Positions 10,265 to 23,413 of a stretch of 64,000 nt of DNA are shown here, piece after piece. The first letter of the stretch is position 1. The number at the start of each line of letters is the position of its first letter. This DNA comes from Thermophagus xiamenensis (GTDB lineage: Bacteria > Bacteroidota > Bacteroidia > Bacteroidales > Marinilabiliaceae), in the NCBI RefSeq assembly GCF_900112795.1, contig NZ_FONA01000002.1, positions 124,001-188,000 of the forward strand, given 5' to 3'. A program made the position numbers and the translations under genes. The notes below the pieces were generated by a model. The model was not told where the DNA came from, ran no database searches, and saw only the letters and a program-made list of their open reading frames with translations.

Positions 10265-10590
10265 CAGTCACAGAAACGAGCATGACAACATAGGTTTGTC
10301 TCAAAAGAATATGTATAAATCCTTTGTCATGCGAGTTCCATCCGACCAATGATTTAAGTAAATTTTATACGGATGAAACGAGCATGGCGGCTTTTTCCAC
10401 AAAAGAACATGTATAAAAGACAAAGGCAGAAGTGCACAGGCAGAAGGCAGAAGAAGTGATTAGTCATTAGTTAACAAGTGGTTAGTATTAAATAACTAAT
10501 GACTAACGACTAACCACTAACGACTACTTATAAGAAGCAATATATCAATAAATTAAGTAAATTTTATACGAATGAAACGAGCTATTTTCC
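10265..10590 (+). repeat. Dispersed composite repeat, copy 2
   Basis: Two modules. Module A (10265-10350): AAACGAGCATGACAA ... TTTGTCATGCGAGTTCCAT, whose CATGACAA and TTGTCATG arms form a hairpin. Module B (about 10380-10590): AACGAGCATGGCGGCT, then GGCAGAAGTGCACAGGCAGA, a run of GATTAGT/GTTAGT words with their inverted partners ACTAAC, TACTTATAAGAAGCAATATA and finally TTTTATACGAATGAAACGAG. Nearly the same order is repeated at 23414-24002. No coding potential. Confidence 0.75.
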
Positions 10591-10747
10591 TGTTTTCCGT
10601 ACTTTTTCAGGAGACCATGTAACTACCTGCAATTCAAGATTTTTTTTTTTGATTTAGGCATTCCAACATTGAAAACAGGCGGAACATCCCCGTTAGAGAG
10701 CCGAAAGGTATGCGTGATGATAAACATATGAACCGGTAGATTATAGT

Positions 10748-10985
10748 CACACAAAGCATATCCTAAGAAGGATTTACTTCTTCTTTTTACAATCACTTAA
10801 AATATATCCTCAGAAGGATATACTCCTTCTCATTACAATCACATAAACCATATCCTTAGAAGGATTTACTCCTTCTCATTATAATCACATAAACCATATC
10901 CTTAGAAGGATATACTCCTTCTTATTATAATCACACAAAGCATATCCTTAGAAGGATATACTCCTGATTATTATAATCACATAAA
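10748..10985. repeat. Five 46-bp tandem repeats with alternative hairpins
   Basis: Units start at 10748, 10794, 10840, 10886 and 10932, each exactly 46 bases, with a fragment of a sixth at 10978. The core ATATCCTTAGAAGGATAT folds on itself, and GAAGGATATACTCCTTC, which shares its right half, gives a competing hairpin. Units differ by a few substitutions, some of which keep the pairing. The units are contiguous with no variable spacer, so this is not a CRISPR array. Function unknown. Confidence 0.85.
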
Positions 10986-11094
10986 ATCGGACATTAAAGG
11001 AATAGTGAACTACTACTTATTATTGACCGATGTTGCAAATTATACCTTTATAAAGTTCTAACAAAAGAAAGTATCTTCATTGAAGGTATAATCG

Positions 11095-11170
11095 AAAAGG
11101 AGAAACGGGATTATTTCCCGTTTCGTCCTCTCACACTACCGTACGTATTGTTCTCGTATAGGGCGTTTCC
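11095..11170 (-). other. Relic of a group II intron 3' region (domain V-like)
   Basis: On the minus strand the stretch from 11165 reads CGCCCTATACGAGAAC, then AATACGTACGGTAGTG and TGAGAGGACG, followed by a GAAACGGGA/TCCCGTTTC hairpin. This matches the form of intron domain V in Bacteroidota (outer stem, two-base CG bulge, inner stem, short loop), but the outer stem has a C:C clash and the inner stem is weakened, so it is probably dead. No maturase remains. Recognition is from memory of such introns; a covariance search would decide. Confidence 0.4.
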
Positions 11171-11230
11171 TTAATATTCAACTCTCACCCCGTATTGAAA
11201 CCACCAAGTAAATCACCATGCATAGCACAC

Positions 11231-11260
11231 AAAAAAAAGGCTGCCTTAGGAGACAGCCTT
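11231..11260 (-). terminator. Rho-independent terminator after nifJ
   Basis: On the minus strand AAGGCTG, a ten-base loop, CAGCCTT and then a run of eight T, 22 bases past the nifJ stop. Confidence 0.85.
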
Positions 11261-11281
11261 CCTTTTAAAAAGGGATATACA

Positions 11282-14857
<3,576 letters not shown>

Positions 14858-15045
14858 TTAATATACCTCGATATCAACAACCTATAGAAACATGATAACT
14901 TTAGTATCAAAAAATTAAAATGACAATCATGTTAGTTTTCCGGACCAATATGAAAAAAGTTAAAATATTTTTAACTGACTTTTTTCAGCTATATTCTTCC
15001 AATTACAATAATACCACCTGGACAAACCTACTCAAGTTAAATCAA

Positions 15046-16227
15046 TTAAAACAAAAAACCAAACAACCACAACGGAATCTGATTTCCTTTTCCAATCTCT
15101 ACCATATCGCGGGCAAAAAACCCATTGGAATCTTTTGTTCGCTTCTCAATATTTCGTCCACCAATATAAAACGGCATCTCATCATTCACCAAAAAGTCGG
15201 CTTCGGCACTATAAGTTACGCGTTCCATGTAACCTACCTGGTTATAAAAGAAAGTTTTATGCAAGACATCAGTTTCTACTTCACCGGTAGCGACAGAGAA
15301 CAGCAAATTGGGATTTTGCATAAAAACGCATGATGGCTTTTTTAAAGGATCAGCCTTATCTTCATATAAAAGGTTGATCAATCGCCCTTGACGTAAATAG
15401 TTTAAATAATTCATTACTGTAGCGCGACTGGTTTCAACATCATTACTTAACCTACTGATATTGGGTTGGAAAGGTGCTGATTTGCCTACAATATAAAGTA
15501 ACTTACGTAATTTGGGAAGGTACTTAAGTTCAATTTGCTGAAGATAACTGATATCTATTTCGAGTACCAGATTAATAGTCTTCAAAAGATTCTCAAGAAA
15601 ATTTCGCTTTTCCAGGAAAAAAGGGTAATAACCATGATGCAGATAATCGGTAAAATAGGCTAGAGGTTTTACTTTATCAACCACTTCGGCAGCAATCTCT
15701 TCATGATGCCGCAGCAACTCAGACAAACTTACCGGTTTAAAATTTTGACCCGTTTTTAAATTCAAATATTCTCTAAAAGTAAAGCCTTCCAGATGATAGA
15801 CTTGCGCACACCCATCCAGGTAAGGATTTCCTTCATCCAAACGCATTAAGGGCGAACCGCTGAAAACTATTTTCAAATCATCAAAATGGTCATAACAATA
15901 TCTCAACTCTTCAGCCCAACTGGGATATTTATATATTTGATCCAGAATCAATATTTTACCACCGGTTTTTCTAAACTCATCGGCAAAATCCACTACACGG
16001 GTCTCTGCAAAATAGAGATTATTTAAATTGACATACAGACAAGATTTATCATTACCATAAAACGTTTTGGCATAGTCGAGTAATAAGGTGGTCTTGCCTA
16101 CGCCCCGGGCACCCTGAATGCCAATGAGACGATGCTCCCAATCAATATATTCCATTAGCTGCCTATGAACCGTCACATCAAGATGCTCAAGCAGATGACG
16201 GTGTGTTTTTATGAATGATTGCATCAA
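15046..16227 (-). CDS. AAA-family ATPase with C-terminal DUF4143
   Basis: 393 aa. N-terminal P-loop GARGVGKT (39-46), a Walker B-like ILILDQIYKY (about 95-105) and a C-terminal DUF4143 region with a winged-helix segment (NISRLSNDVETSRATVMNYLNYL). The position after the Walker B Asp is Gln instead of the Glu common in the wider AAA_14 family; as far as I recall LDQIYKY is frequent in one Bacteroidota branch. The family is abundant, mobile and of unknown function; some members sit in defence islands, but this one stands alone between nifJ and rho. No promoter or terminator is obvious. Confidence 0.85.
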   Translation of the reverse strand: MMQSFIKTHRHLLEHLDVTVHRQLMEYIDWEHRLIGIQGARGVGKTTLLLDYAKTFYGNDKSCLYVNLNNLYFAETRVVDFADEFRKTGGKILILDQIYKYPSWAEELRYCYDHFDDLKIVFSGSPLMRLDEGNPYLDGCAQVYHLEGFTFREYLNLKTGQNFKPVSLSELLRHHEEIAAEVVDKVKPLAYFTDYLHHGYYPFFLEKRNFLENLLKTINLVLEIDISYLQQIELKYLPKLRKLLYIVGKSAPFQPNISRLSNDVETSRATVMNYLNYLRQGRLINLLYEDKADPLKKPSCVFMQNPNLLFSVATGEVETDVLHKTFFYNQVGYMERVTYSAEADFLVNDEMPFYIGGRNIEKRTKDSNGFFARDMVEIGKGNQIPLWLFGFLF

Positions 16228-16329
16228 TGTCTTTAAATTTTGTAGGCAAATTTATACAAACCTTACGTAATTTTGCAATATGAAGATTACATTTTTAACA
16301 AATGATTGTTATTTATAATTTGTAAAGAT

Positions 16330-16359
16330 AAAAAAAGGCCACCATCGACCGGTGACCTT
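16330..16359 (-). terminator. Rho-independent terminator after rho
   Basis: On the minus strand AAGGTCACC, a seven-base loop, GGTGGCCTT (one G:T pair) and a run of T, 85 bases past the rho stop. Confidence 0.85.
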
Positions 16360-16443
16360 CCTTTTATCTTTATCAGATTAGAAATTTAAACATTCTAACC
16401 ATCTCACATCTATTAATCTTACATCTATGTTTGTAAGCTCTCT

Positions 16444-18243
16444 TTATCCGTCATTCATTGAAATGAGGAATTCCTCATTGGATTTGGTTTTGAGCATACG
16501 GTCTTTCAAAAACTCCATCGCCTCAATGGGATTCATATCCGAGAGGTAGTTCCGTAATATCCAAATGCGGTTCAAGGTATCTTTATCCATGAGCAACTCT
16601 TCGCGGCGTGTACTGGAAGCATTAATATCCACTGAAGGATAGATGCGTTTATTAGACAAACGACGGTCGAGTTGCAGCTCCATGTTACCGGTACCTTTAA
16701 ACTCTTCAAAGATAACATCATCCATTTTAGATCCGGTATCGGTAAGAGCAGTAGCCAGGATTGTCAGCGAACCACCTCCTTCGATGTTACGAGCCGCACC
16801 GAAGAAACGCTTTGGTTTATGTAATGCGTTAGCATCGACTCCACCGGATAACACTTTTCCTGAAGCAGGCGACACAGTGTTATAGGCCCTGGCCAAACGG
16901 GTAATTGAATCGAGTAATATCACCACATCATGACCGCATTCCACCATACGTTTGGCTTTTTCCAGAACAATGTTGGCAACCTTCACGTGGCGTTCGGCCG
17001 GCTCATCAAAAGTGGAAGAAATAACTTCGGCATTAACGCTGCGGGCCATATCGGTAACTTCCTCGGGGCGTTCATCGATAAGCAGGATGATCATGTAAAC
17101 TTCAGGGTGATTAGAAGCTATGGCATTGGCCACATCCTTAAGCAAAACGGTTTTACCTGTTTTGGGCTGTGCCACTATCAGTCCCCGCTGTCCTTTACCA
17201 ATTGGCGCAAACATGTCCACAATACGGGTGGATATATTGCTGTATGGACCATCGGTTAAATTAAACTTTTCATCGGGAAATACAGGGATCAAATGATCAA
17301 AAGGAACCCGGTCCCGAACATATTCAGGTGACCGTCCATTGATGGATTCCACCTTAATTAAAGGGAAATATTTTTCGCCTTCTTTAGGCGGGCGGATACT
17401 TCCTTCGACAGTATCACCGGTTTTCAGCCCAAAAAGCTTTATTTGCGACTGAGAAACATAGATATCATCCGGCGAATTAAAATAATTGTAATCGGAAGAT
17501 CTGAGGAAACCGTATCCATCGGGCATAATTTCTAACACTCCCGATGCAGTAACTATACCCTCAAATTCGAAAGCTTTGTCATTAAGTTTATTGTCTTGTT
17601 GATTTTGCTTATCGTGTCGTTGTTTGCGTTGCTGATGAGCCGACTGCTGATCTTTATTGTTTTGTCCCTTATCGTTACGCTGATGTCTCTTATCTTGTTG
17701 CTTCCGGGAAGCCTGAGCCGGTTCCGCACTTTTATCGGACTGAACAGAACCTGAAGATTTGTCTTCGTCAGATGAAGCCGCATCAGCATCTTTATCAGCT
17801 TTTGGTTCTTTGGCATCAGACACGGGAGCTTCAACAGTTTCAGCCTTTTGGTCCTTACTTTTCTCTTCGGCCTGTTGTTTTTCTGTTCCCGCCTTATCGG
17901 AAGGAGCAACTTTCTTTTGCTCAACCTCTGCAGAGGTTTTCTCATCAGCCTGTTTTTTATCCTCTACCTTATCGGCAGAACTTTTGTTTTTTCCGGCATC
18001 TTTTCGGGAAGAACGTACCCTTCGACTCCTTTTTTCGGTTTGAGAACCATCTTCTTCGCTCTTCTTTTTTTCTTCGTTTTTAGATTTTTCTATTCTTTCG
18101 GGCTCCCGAATAGCTTGTTCGTCCAAAATTCGATAAATGAGATCTTGTTTTTTATAAGATTCGACACGCCGGATGCCAAGCTCTTTGGCAATTTGACGCA
18201 ATTCAACAAGCTTTTTGCTGTTTAATTCAATAATATCAAGCAT
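16444..18243 (-). CDS. rho: Transcription termination factor Rho
   Basis: 599 aa against about 420 in E. coli; the extra length is a low-complexity Lys/Glu/Asp/Ser/Gln insertion at about 50-225, between the Rho N-terminal helix bundle ([14 protein letters not shown]) and the cold-shock RNA-binding domain ([15 protein letters not shown], from about 233). The hexameric helicase core is complete: P-loop VAQPKTGKT (about 360), Walker [11 protein letters not shown], and the C-terminal SSTRREELL. Long charged insertions are usual for Rho in this phylum and may help RNA binding or condensation (inference). Transcribed away from the sigma factor gene, with its own terminator at 16330-16359. Confidence 0.97.
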   Translation of the reverse strand: MLDIIELNSKKLVELRQIAKELGIRRVESYKKQDLIYRILDEQAIREPERIEKSKNEEKKKSEEDGSQTEKRSRRVRSSRKDAGKNKSSADKVEDKKQADEKTSAEVEQKKVAPSDKAGTEKQQAEEKSKDQKAETVEAPVSDAKEPKADKDADAASSDEDKSSGSVQSDKSAEPAQASRKQQDKRHQRNDKGQNNKDQQSAHQQRKQRHDKQNQQDNKLNDKAFEFEGIVTASGVLEIMPDGYGFLRSSDYNYFNSPDDIYVSQSQIKLFGLKTGDTVEGSIRPPKEGEKYFPLIKVESINGRSPEYVRDRVPFDHLIPVFPDEKFNLTDGPYSNISTRIVDMFAPIGKGQRGLIVAQPKTGKTVLLKDVANAIASNHPEVYMIILLIDERPEEVTDMARSVNAEVISSTFDEPAERHVKVANIVLEKAKRMVECGHDVVILLDSITRLARAYNTVSPASGKVLSGGVDANALHKPKRFFGAARNIEGGGSLTILATALTDTGSKMDDVIFEEFKGTGNMELQLDRRLSNKRIYPSVDINASSTRREELLMDKDTLNRIWILRNYLSDMNPIEAMEFLKDRMLKTKSNEEFLISMNDG

Positions 18244-18711
18244 ATGTATTTTCTGCTAATAATTTAAAAAAGGATTTTATGTTGTTATTTAAACATTAGA
18301 ATCTGATTGGGATAACGGAACTAATATCTGAACCGAAGATTTTTAATGTCAGGGAAATAATCAGGATTAGCAAACGAACGGCTATCCGAAATGAAATTTC
18401 CTGACAAAGATAGAGCATTATCTATTAACCTGCAAAATTTATTTCAATAATTTATTCCATCCTTAGGCAATCATATTTTATGGATTTGCCGTACTTTTCT
18501 GCTGCAATGCCAGATTTTATTTCCGGTAAAACTGTTTTTTTATTATGCCGCTTTAACCAAACATTAATCAACAAATCCAAACCGTAAAACATAAAAGCCG
18601 ATACTTTTATCTTCTTCTCACCTTAAAATCACCAAAAAAACGGATTGTATTAAACAGAATAGTAAAATTTTTGTTAATATTACAAACCCTAAATTTCTGA
18701 ATTTTACTTTT
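18244..18711. other. Divergent promoter region between rho and the primary sigma factor gene
   Basis: 468 AT-rich bases with no ORF. It must hold the promoters of both genes, but I find no convincing TTG-N19-TAnnTTTG match for either, and no RNA gene. Confidence 0.5.
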
Positions 18712-19581
18712 ATGAGACAATTAAAAATTACCAAACAGGTAACCAACCGAGAGTCGCCCTCTTTGGACAAATACCTCCATGAAATCGGCAAGGTTCAGTT
18801 GATTACTGCCGAAGAAGAGGTTGCCCTGGCCCGAAGAATTAAACAAGGCGATGAAAAAGCCCTTACGCTCTTAATTAATGCCAATCTCAGATTTGTAGTA
18901 TCAGTAGCTAAACAATACCAAAATCAAGGTCTAAGCTTACCCGACCTCATCAATGAAGGCAACCTTGGCCTCATCAAAGCAGCACAACGTTTTGATGAAA
19001 CCAGAGGATTTAAGTTTATTTCTTATGCCGTATGGTGGATTCGCCAATCGATTTTACAAGCTTTAGCCGAACAGGCTCGTATTGTAAGGTTACCGTTAAA
19101 CAAAATTGGGAGTGTTAACAAAGTAAACAATGCCTTTGCCCAATTGGAGCAAGAATATCAACGGGAACCAACTTCCGAAGAGATTGCCGAGTTGCTGGAT
19201 ATGGCGCCTAAAGATGTTAAAGAGGCCTTAAAAGCTTCGCACAAGCACATATCAATGGATGCGCCACTTAAACCCGATGATGATAATACCCTTTACGACG
19301 TCTTGCTGTCGGATAGCAGCGGACAACCAGATTCTCACCTCGTTGATGATTCTCTTCGCAAAGAAATTGATCGCTCGTTATCTACTCTCTCTTCTCGTGA
19401 AGCTGATATTATCAGACTTTATTACGGATTACATGGTGAACCGCCCTACTCACTGGAAGAAATTGGTAAATTGTTTAACCTTACGCGCGAAAGAGTGCGC
19501 CAAATCAAAGAAAAGGCCATTAAACGTCTTAAAAACACCTACCGAAGTCGTATTTTACGAAACCTCATTAATGAGGATTAA
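18712..19581 (+). CDS. rpoD: Primary RNA polymerase sigma factor (sigma-70 / RpoD type)
   Basis: 289 aa, the short form typical of Bacteroidota, lacking the region 1.1 and the large non-conserved insert of the E. coli protein. Region 1.2 begins at [12 protein letters not shown], region 2 has [18 protein letters not shown] and [10 protein letters not shown], region 3 follows, and region 4 ends in the helix-turn-helix [20 protein letters not shown]. Known role: recognition of the phylum's unusual promoters (TAnnTTTG). Monocistronic, divergent from rho. The start ATG at 18712 gives the standard [20 protein letters not shown] beginning. Confidence 0.96.
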   Translation: MRQLKITKQVTNRESPSLDKYLHEIGKVQLITAEEEVALARRIKQGDEKALTLLINANLRFVVSVAKQYQNQGLSLPDLINEGNLGLIKAAQRFDETRGFKFISYAVWWIRQSILQALAEQARIVRLPLNKIGSVNKVNNAFAQLEQEYQREPTSEEIAELLDMAPKDVKEALKASHKHISMDAPLKPDDDNTLYDVLLSDSSGQPDSHLVDDSLRKEIDRSLSTLSSREADIIRLYYGLHGEPPYSLEEIGKLFNLTRERVRQIKEKAIKRLKNTYRSRILRNLINED

Positions 19582-19732
19582 TTAAAAAACTTAACCATTC
19601 CGATAACAGAATAAAAAATAATAACTCTGCCCCATGATCTATTGTCTCTCCTCAACCGGTTTGCTATTTATTTGAAAAATTTTTTCTTAAAATTGCCGGA
19701 AATTAAATTACCCCAAATAAAACAAGAGATTT

Positions 19733-20407
19733 ATGAGCAAAATGGTGGCACCGTCATTGTTGTCAGCAGACTTTACAAATTTGGCAAAAGACATTGAAAT
19801 GGTGAACCGAAGCGAAGCCGACTGGTTTCACCTCGACATAATGGATGGAGTATTTGTTCCCAACATTTCGTTTGGTATTCCGGTTGTGGAAGCAGTCAAT
19901 AAATTGGCGAAAAAACCCCTTGACGTTCATTTAATGATTGTTCAACCCGAACGTTACATTGAAGCTTTTAAAAAGGCAGGTGCAGATTTGCTAAATGTCC
20001 ACCTCGAAGCCTCTACACATCTCCATCGTACCGTCGAAGAAATTCATAAAAACGGCATGAAAGCCGGAGTTACGCTTAACCCTCATACTCCGGTACACCT
20101 GCTGGATGATATCATTGAGATGGTAGATTTGGTGCTTATTATGTCAGTAAATCCAGGCTTTGGCGGACAGCAATTCATTGAAAACACCTATCGGAAGATT
20201 GAGCGCCTTAGAAATATGGTAGACAAAAGCAATAGCAAGGCGCTTATCGAAGTAGATGGGGGCGTAACTTTAGACAATGCGGCCAATCTCTATCGTGCGG
20301 GTGCTGACGTTTTAGTCTCCGGAAGCTTCATTTTCAACTCATCCGACCCCCTTCAAACCATTGCTCAACTAAAAAATCACAGGGCCAAAACGGTTGACAA
20401 ATCATGA
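19733..20407 (+). CDS. rpe: Ribulose-phosphate 3-epimerase
   Basis: 224 aa TIM barrel. Interconverts ribulose 5-phosphate and xylulose 5-phosphate in the pentose phosphate pathway. Motifs: APSLLSADF at the start, HLDIMDGVFVPN with metal-binding His and catalytic Asp, VHLMI, MSVNPGFGGQQF and the second catalytic Asp in EVDGGV. Full length. The -33 element of the tmRNA promoter lies inside its last codons (20394-20396), so the two genes are packed together though separately transcribed. Confidence 0.95.
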   Translation: MSKMVAPSLLSADFTNLAKDIEMVNRSEADWFHLDIMDGVFVPNISFGIPVVEAVNKLAKKPLDVHLMIVQPERYIEAFKKAGADLLNVHLEASTHLHRTVEEIHKNGMKAGVTLNPHTPVHLLDDIIEMVDLVLIMSVNPGFGGQQFIENTYRKIERLRNMVDKSNSKALIEVDGGVTLDNAANLYRAGADVLVSGSFIFNSSDPLQTIAQLKNHRAKTVDKS

Positions 20408-20423
20408 AATTGTATTAACTTTG
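20394..20423 (+). promoter_or_regulatory. tmRNA promoter
   Basis: TTG at 20394, 19 bases, then TAACTTTG at 20416-20423, an exact match to the Bacteroidota primary-sigma promoter (TTG-N19-TAnnTTTG). It starts within the 3' end of rpe, about 15 bases before the mature tmRNA 5' end. Confidence 0.85.
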
Positions 20424-20438
20424 CAGTTCCACAAAACC

Positions 20439-20836
20439 GGGGCTGACATGGACTTGACAGCAGGGTAAAGTGGTAAGTAAGCATGCCGAGCGTTGGGTGG
20501 CTGGCTCGTTAATCCCAGGACTCAGACTTTTAACTGGCGAAAACAATTACGCTCTCGCTGCTTAATCGAAGCATAGTAGATTAAGCTTAATCCCGACCCA
20601 AGGGGACGGGACGAGACATCTCCCGGAGGCCGTTGTTTCGGGGCGCTCCGATCAGGAGGTGCAGGTAAACCGGAACTAGTCTGAAGAGGGCTCCGATCTT
20701 CAGGCGAAATTTAAGGAGCTAAGGGTTGGTTCGGGTGTCGTTTCCCAGACCAATCACGAAAACCAAAAAACGACTAAGCATGTAGAAAGCTTATGGCTTC
20801 CTTGTCTGGACCCGGGTTCGATTCCCGGCAGCTCCA
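20439..20836 (+). ncRNA. ssrA: tmRNA (ssrA)
   Basis: One-piece tmRNA of about 398 nt. The 5' end GGGGCTG pairs with CAGCTCC near the 3' end (one G:U) to form the tRNA-like acceptor, and the T-arm GGGTTCGATTCCC is intact; CCA is not encoded. The tag frame at 20536-20565 reads GENNYALAA then TAA, giving the tag (A)GENNYALAA, the usual Bacteroidota form. Function: rescues ribosomes stalled on broken mRNAs and tags the product for proteolysis. Its 3' end is a known integration hotspot, and an AbiE toxin-antitoxin pair lies just downstream. Confidence 0.97.
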
Positions 20837-20847
20837 CTCATTAGAAA

Positions 20848-20880
20848 ACTCCATCAAATCTGATGGAATCTTTATTTTTT
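20848..20880 (+). terminator. tmRNA terminator
   Basis: CCATCA-AATC-TGATGG hairpin followed by AATCTTTATTTTTT, 12 bases past the mature 3' end of the tmRNA. Confidence 0.75.
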
Positions 20881-21209
20881 ATTTCCTAATAAATCCCTGA
20901 GTATTTGCGAAAATAAAAAGGAAACAGGTACCCTCCATAAATAAAAATGGCAGATTTTCAATTTTTATAATGTAAATTTTAGCCACAAAAAATTAATTTA
21001 AACTAACGCAAATTATTAAGAGTATCTCTAAAAACTTGCGGGGAAGGTAATGATTCTATTTCCAGAAAAGTTCAGGATAAAAATAAGTTAAAAATTAAAC
21101 TATTTTTTCACTTCTTTATTTATCTGTTTTTTTAACGAATCAAATATTTTGCATTAATTAGGAACATGCAGCTTTATATGCGCTCTCTGACGACACAAAA
21201 ATATCATTT
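20881..21209. other. Gap between tmRNA and the AbiE pair
   Basis: 329 AT-rich bases. I looked for a second copy of the tmRNA 3' end (an attachment site) and for integrase remnants and see neither. Confidence 0.5.
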
Positions 21210-22196
21210 TCAAACTACAGGAAATTGTGGATTCCATTTAACTTGTTGAAGACGGTTAAATACTGTTTTCAAAGATTCAATTAACTCTACCTCCCTTGGC
21301 AATTTCCCAATAACCAACTCTCTGAATTTTGTCCGATAAACAAATTTAATATTTTCCCAAGTCTTTTCCGGGTTACAGAAAATAATTGCTTCTGAGGGAT
21401 GTGTTTTTAACCACTCGTTATTGTTTTTATAGCTAATAAAATCATCATTACCTACTTTCATCATCATTTCATCAAACTGCTCACTCTTAAAAAAGGAATT
21501 GATTTCCTTGTTTTTCAGCATCATGTGAATATCATAAATGTGACGAATTTTATTGGCTAAATTTTCATAAGGATTCTCCATAAATGAGAACCGGGCAAGA
21601 CTCATAATTTTTTCACAAATAGTTCTCTCTTTGCTTAAAACCTGAAGCTCAAAAGCGTCCAAACCATATTCAAATATTAAATCATTTAGTTGGTTTCGTT
21701 TCATCATATCACCAATATAACTACTTATGAACCCTCTCGTGAATGGTTCAAAACTTCCAAGCCATGTAGCCTCAAAAACGATATGTTCGCGAACCTGACC
21801 AAAATTACCATCGAAAAGTTTTTCATATTGATGAACTGTTTTTCTGATATTTCCCATTTTATTGGTTAAGCCGGGAATGGCAATTTCAGGCATGACAGCC
21901 TCAACAATTTTTCCTGCTGCTCTAATTTTTTTCTTCATTTGATTGTCGTTTTCTCCTTCCTTCCTCAGAACAACGACATCAATATCCTCCGAAAACCTTT
22001 CTATTAATTTGTAACATTTTGAAAGTGCTGTACCTCCCTTAAAAACTATTTCCTTTGCCATTTCAGAATGAAAAATCCTATACAATGCAAGTGTGACCCA
22101 ATAGTCTTTTTCAACATAAATCTCGGGTATTTCCATCATTTGGGAAGTAGCTAATACAGCTTCCCGAAAAAGTTCTTGGTTTTCATGTAACTTCAT
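21210..22196 (-). CDS. abiEii: AbiEii-type nucleotidyltransferase toxin
   Basis: 328 aa, the AbiEii/AbiGii family (PF08843). The nucleotidyltransferase core is visible: EKDYWVT at 29-35, GGTALSK at 54-60, then SEDIDVV with Asp71 and Asp73 as candidate metal ligands. Characterised relatives halt growth by modifying tRNA or by using nucleotides, and give abortive infection against phage. The start overlaps the stop of the upstream antitoxin-like gene by four bases (ATGA type), the classical layout of a type IV toxin-antitoxin pair. All core residues seem intact, so it is probably functional. Confidence 0.9.
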   Translation of the reverse strand: MKLHENQELFREAVLATSQMMEIPEIYVEKDYWVTLALYRIFHSEMAKEIVFKGGTALSKCYKLIERFSEDIDVVVLRKEGENDNQMKKKIRAAGKIVEAVMPEIAIPGLTNKMGNIRKTVHQYEKLFDGNFGQVREHIVFEATWLGSFEPFTRGFISSYIGDMMKRNQLNDLIFEYGLDAFELQVLSKERTICEKIMSLARFSFMENPYENLANKIRHIYDIHMMLKNKEINSFFKSEQFDEMMMKVGNDDFISYKNNNEWLKTHPSEAIIFCNPEKTWENIKFVYRTKFRELVIGKLPREVELIESLKTVFNRLQQVKWNPQFPVV

Positions 22197-22915
22197 TTTA
22201 TGTTCCAGTTAGGAGCAGTTTTTAAAGTGTCTTCGTTTAAATTGAAACGGTATGTGGTCAACGGATTCAGGCTTTGTTTTAAATTTCTGTTTTCCTGTCC
22301 GGTTATTTCGTTTAATAATGCTCCCAGAAATGCCCTGACACGGGGTGGGTATTTTAAGGCATATTTAACCAACATATTTGTTTCCTTTTCAGATAAGCCA
22401 TTTAGTTTATCCTTCAAAAACCGAATTCCGCTTTCTTTGTCCAAGTCAGGTATTTTGGTAAAGTCCTTTAATACATCCAATATTTCGAGCAGTGAATAAT
22501 TTCCTTCAGTAACATCAATGTAACTTTTTACAGGTTTTGCTTTTATACTACCTGAATCAATATATATACGTTTGCTCCGACTGGCAATTTTAACTATTTT
22601 CGGAACCTGCGTTGTCACCCCCATATTGTTATAAAGAACTGTTCCTGTAATATAAGCAATTCTCTTACCCTGTTCATATAAATAAGGTTTTATAATTTCT
22701 GTTTCCGTCGGCCTTAGCTCCCCAAAAACTGATTTCTTAGGTTTATAAAATACTCCTTTGGTTATTCGTTTTATAACGCCCTCATTAATTAGCCGTTCAA
22801 TTGCTTTGGCAGCTCCACTATATTCAGTTTTTGATAGATCCAATTGTTGATATTTAAACGTAGTCCCTTCCGGCATACGTTTTATTTTTTTCTTAATCTT
22901 CTCTGCAATCTTCAT
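22193..22915 (-). CDS. AbiEi-like antitoxin / transcriptional repressor (DUF6088 type)
   Basis: 240 aa. The first 60 or so residues look like a winged helix (FKYQQLDLSKTEYSGAAKAI ... RITKGVFYKPKK), followed by an AbiEi-type domain (RIAYITGTVLYNNMGVTTQV). Relatives repress their own promoter and neutralise AbiEii without direct binding. It overlaps the toxin gene by four bases. The upstream region has a perfect 9-bp inverted repeat over the -33 element (22944-22998), fitting autoregulation. DUF6088 is my best name from memory; the role follows mainly from position and fold. Confidence 0.8.
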   Translation of the reverse strand: MKIAEKIKKKIKRMPEGTTFKYQQLDLSKTEYSGAAKAIERLINEGVIKRITKGVFYKPKKSVFGELRPTETEIIKPYLYEQGKRIAYITGTVLYNNMGVTTQVPKIVKIASRSKRIYIDSGSIKAKPVKSYIDVTEGNYSLLEILDVLKDFTKIPDLDKESGIRFLKDKLNGLSEKETNMLVKYALKYPPRVRAFLGALLNEITGQENRNLKQSLNPLTTYRFNLNEDTLKTAPNWNIK

Positions 22916-22943
22916 AAATAAAACCGTTTCTGTTAAACTTTCA

Positions 22944-22998
22944 CAAAGTTACGTTTTAAAAAATTAATGTCAAGTTTTTTGCACATTTTACTTGACAT
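22944..22998 (-). promoter_or_regulatory. AbiE promoter with overlapping operator
   Basis: On the minus strand: TTG (22973-22971), 19 bases, TAACTTTG (22951-22944), an exact Bacteroidota promoter. Two arms ATGTCAAGT and ACTTGACAT (22967-22975 and 22990-22998 on plus, 14-base spacer) form a perfect inverted repeat, one arm covering the -33 element. AbiEi proteins are known to bind inverted repeats at their own promoters. Confidence 0.75.
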
Positions 22999-23307
22999 AC
23001 TTTGTAAAAACAACCGGAAGTTAAACATCTCTATCTATGTTTTTTACAACATAGTAAACTGTTATCAAAACAAAAAAGAGGGTAACCAATAAACTAGATG
23101 ACTTATTAGATACGTTAACTTTTGCAAACCAAAATGCTTTTCGCCCTAATCAAAGGATTAAAATAAATTTAGCCCCTATTAAACTCAAATCTCTAAACTC
23201 TTTTGCATATCTATTGTTTTGCTTAAGGGCCTGTATTAATGTCTGTTATTTTAATCTTTTCTTTACCTGCGGAAGTGCACAATAAAATATTTTTCCCGCA
23301 AGGAGAA

Positions 23308-23390
23308 GTTAGGCCAATAGGTCAATAGGCCGTTAGGCCGTTAGGCTGTTAGGCAATTAGGTTGTTAGGCCAATAAGCTGGTGGGCTATA
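23308..23390 (+). repeat. Short degenerate tandem repeat (GTTAGGC words)
   Basis: About nine words of 8-10 bases derived from GTTAGGCCAATAG, in direct order with small changes. It directly precedes the composite repeats at 23414. No ORF. Confidence 0.6.
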
Positions 23391-23413
23391 AGAAAGCTTA
23401 ATCGTTAAAAGGA

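Noticed and set aside
10748-10985. CRISPR array
   Set aside because: The units are contiguous and almost identical over all 46 bases; there are no unique spacers of constant length.
17553-18225. Several open frames opposite or across the start of rho
   Set aside because: They come from the low-complexity Lys/Glu-rich part of rho, which leaves long open frames on all strands.
20881-21209. Attachment-site duplicate of the tmRNA 3' end and an integrase
   Set aside because: I looked for a second CCCGGCAGCTCCA-like sequence and for a tyrosine recombinase in the following region and found neither.
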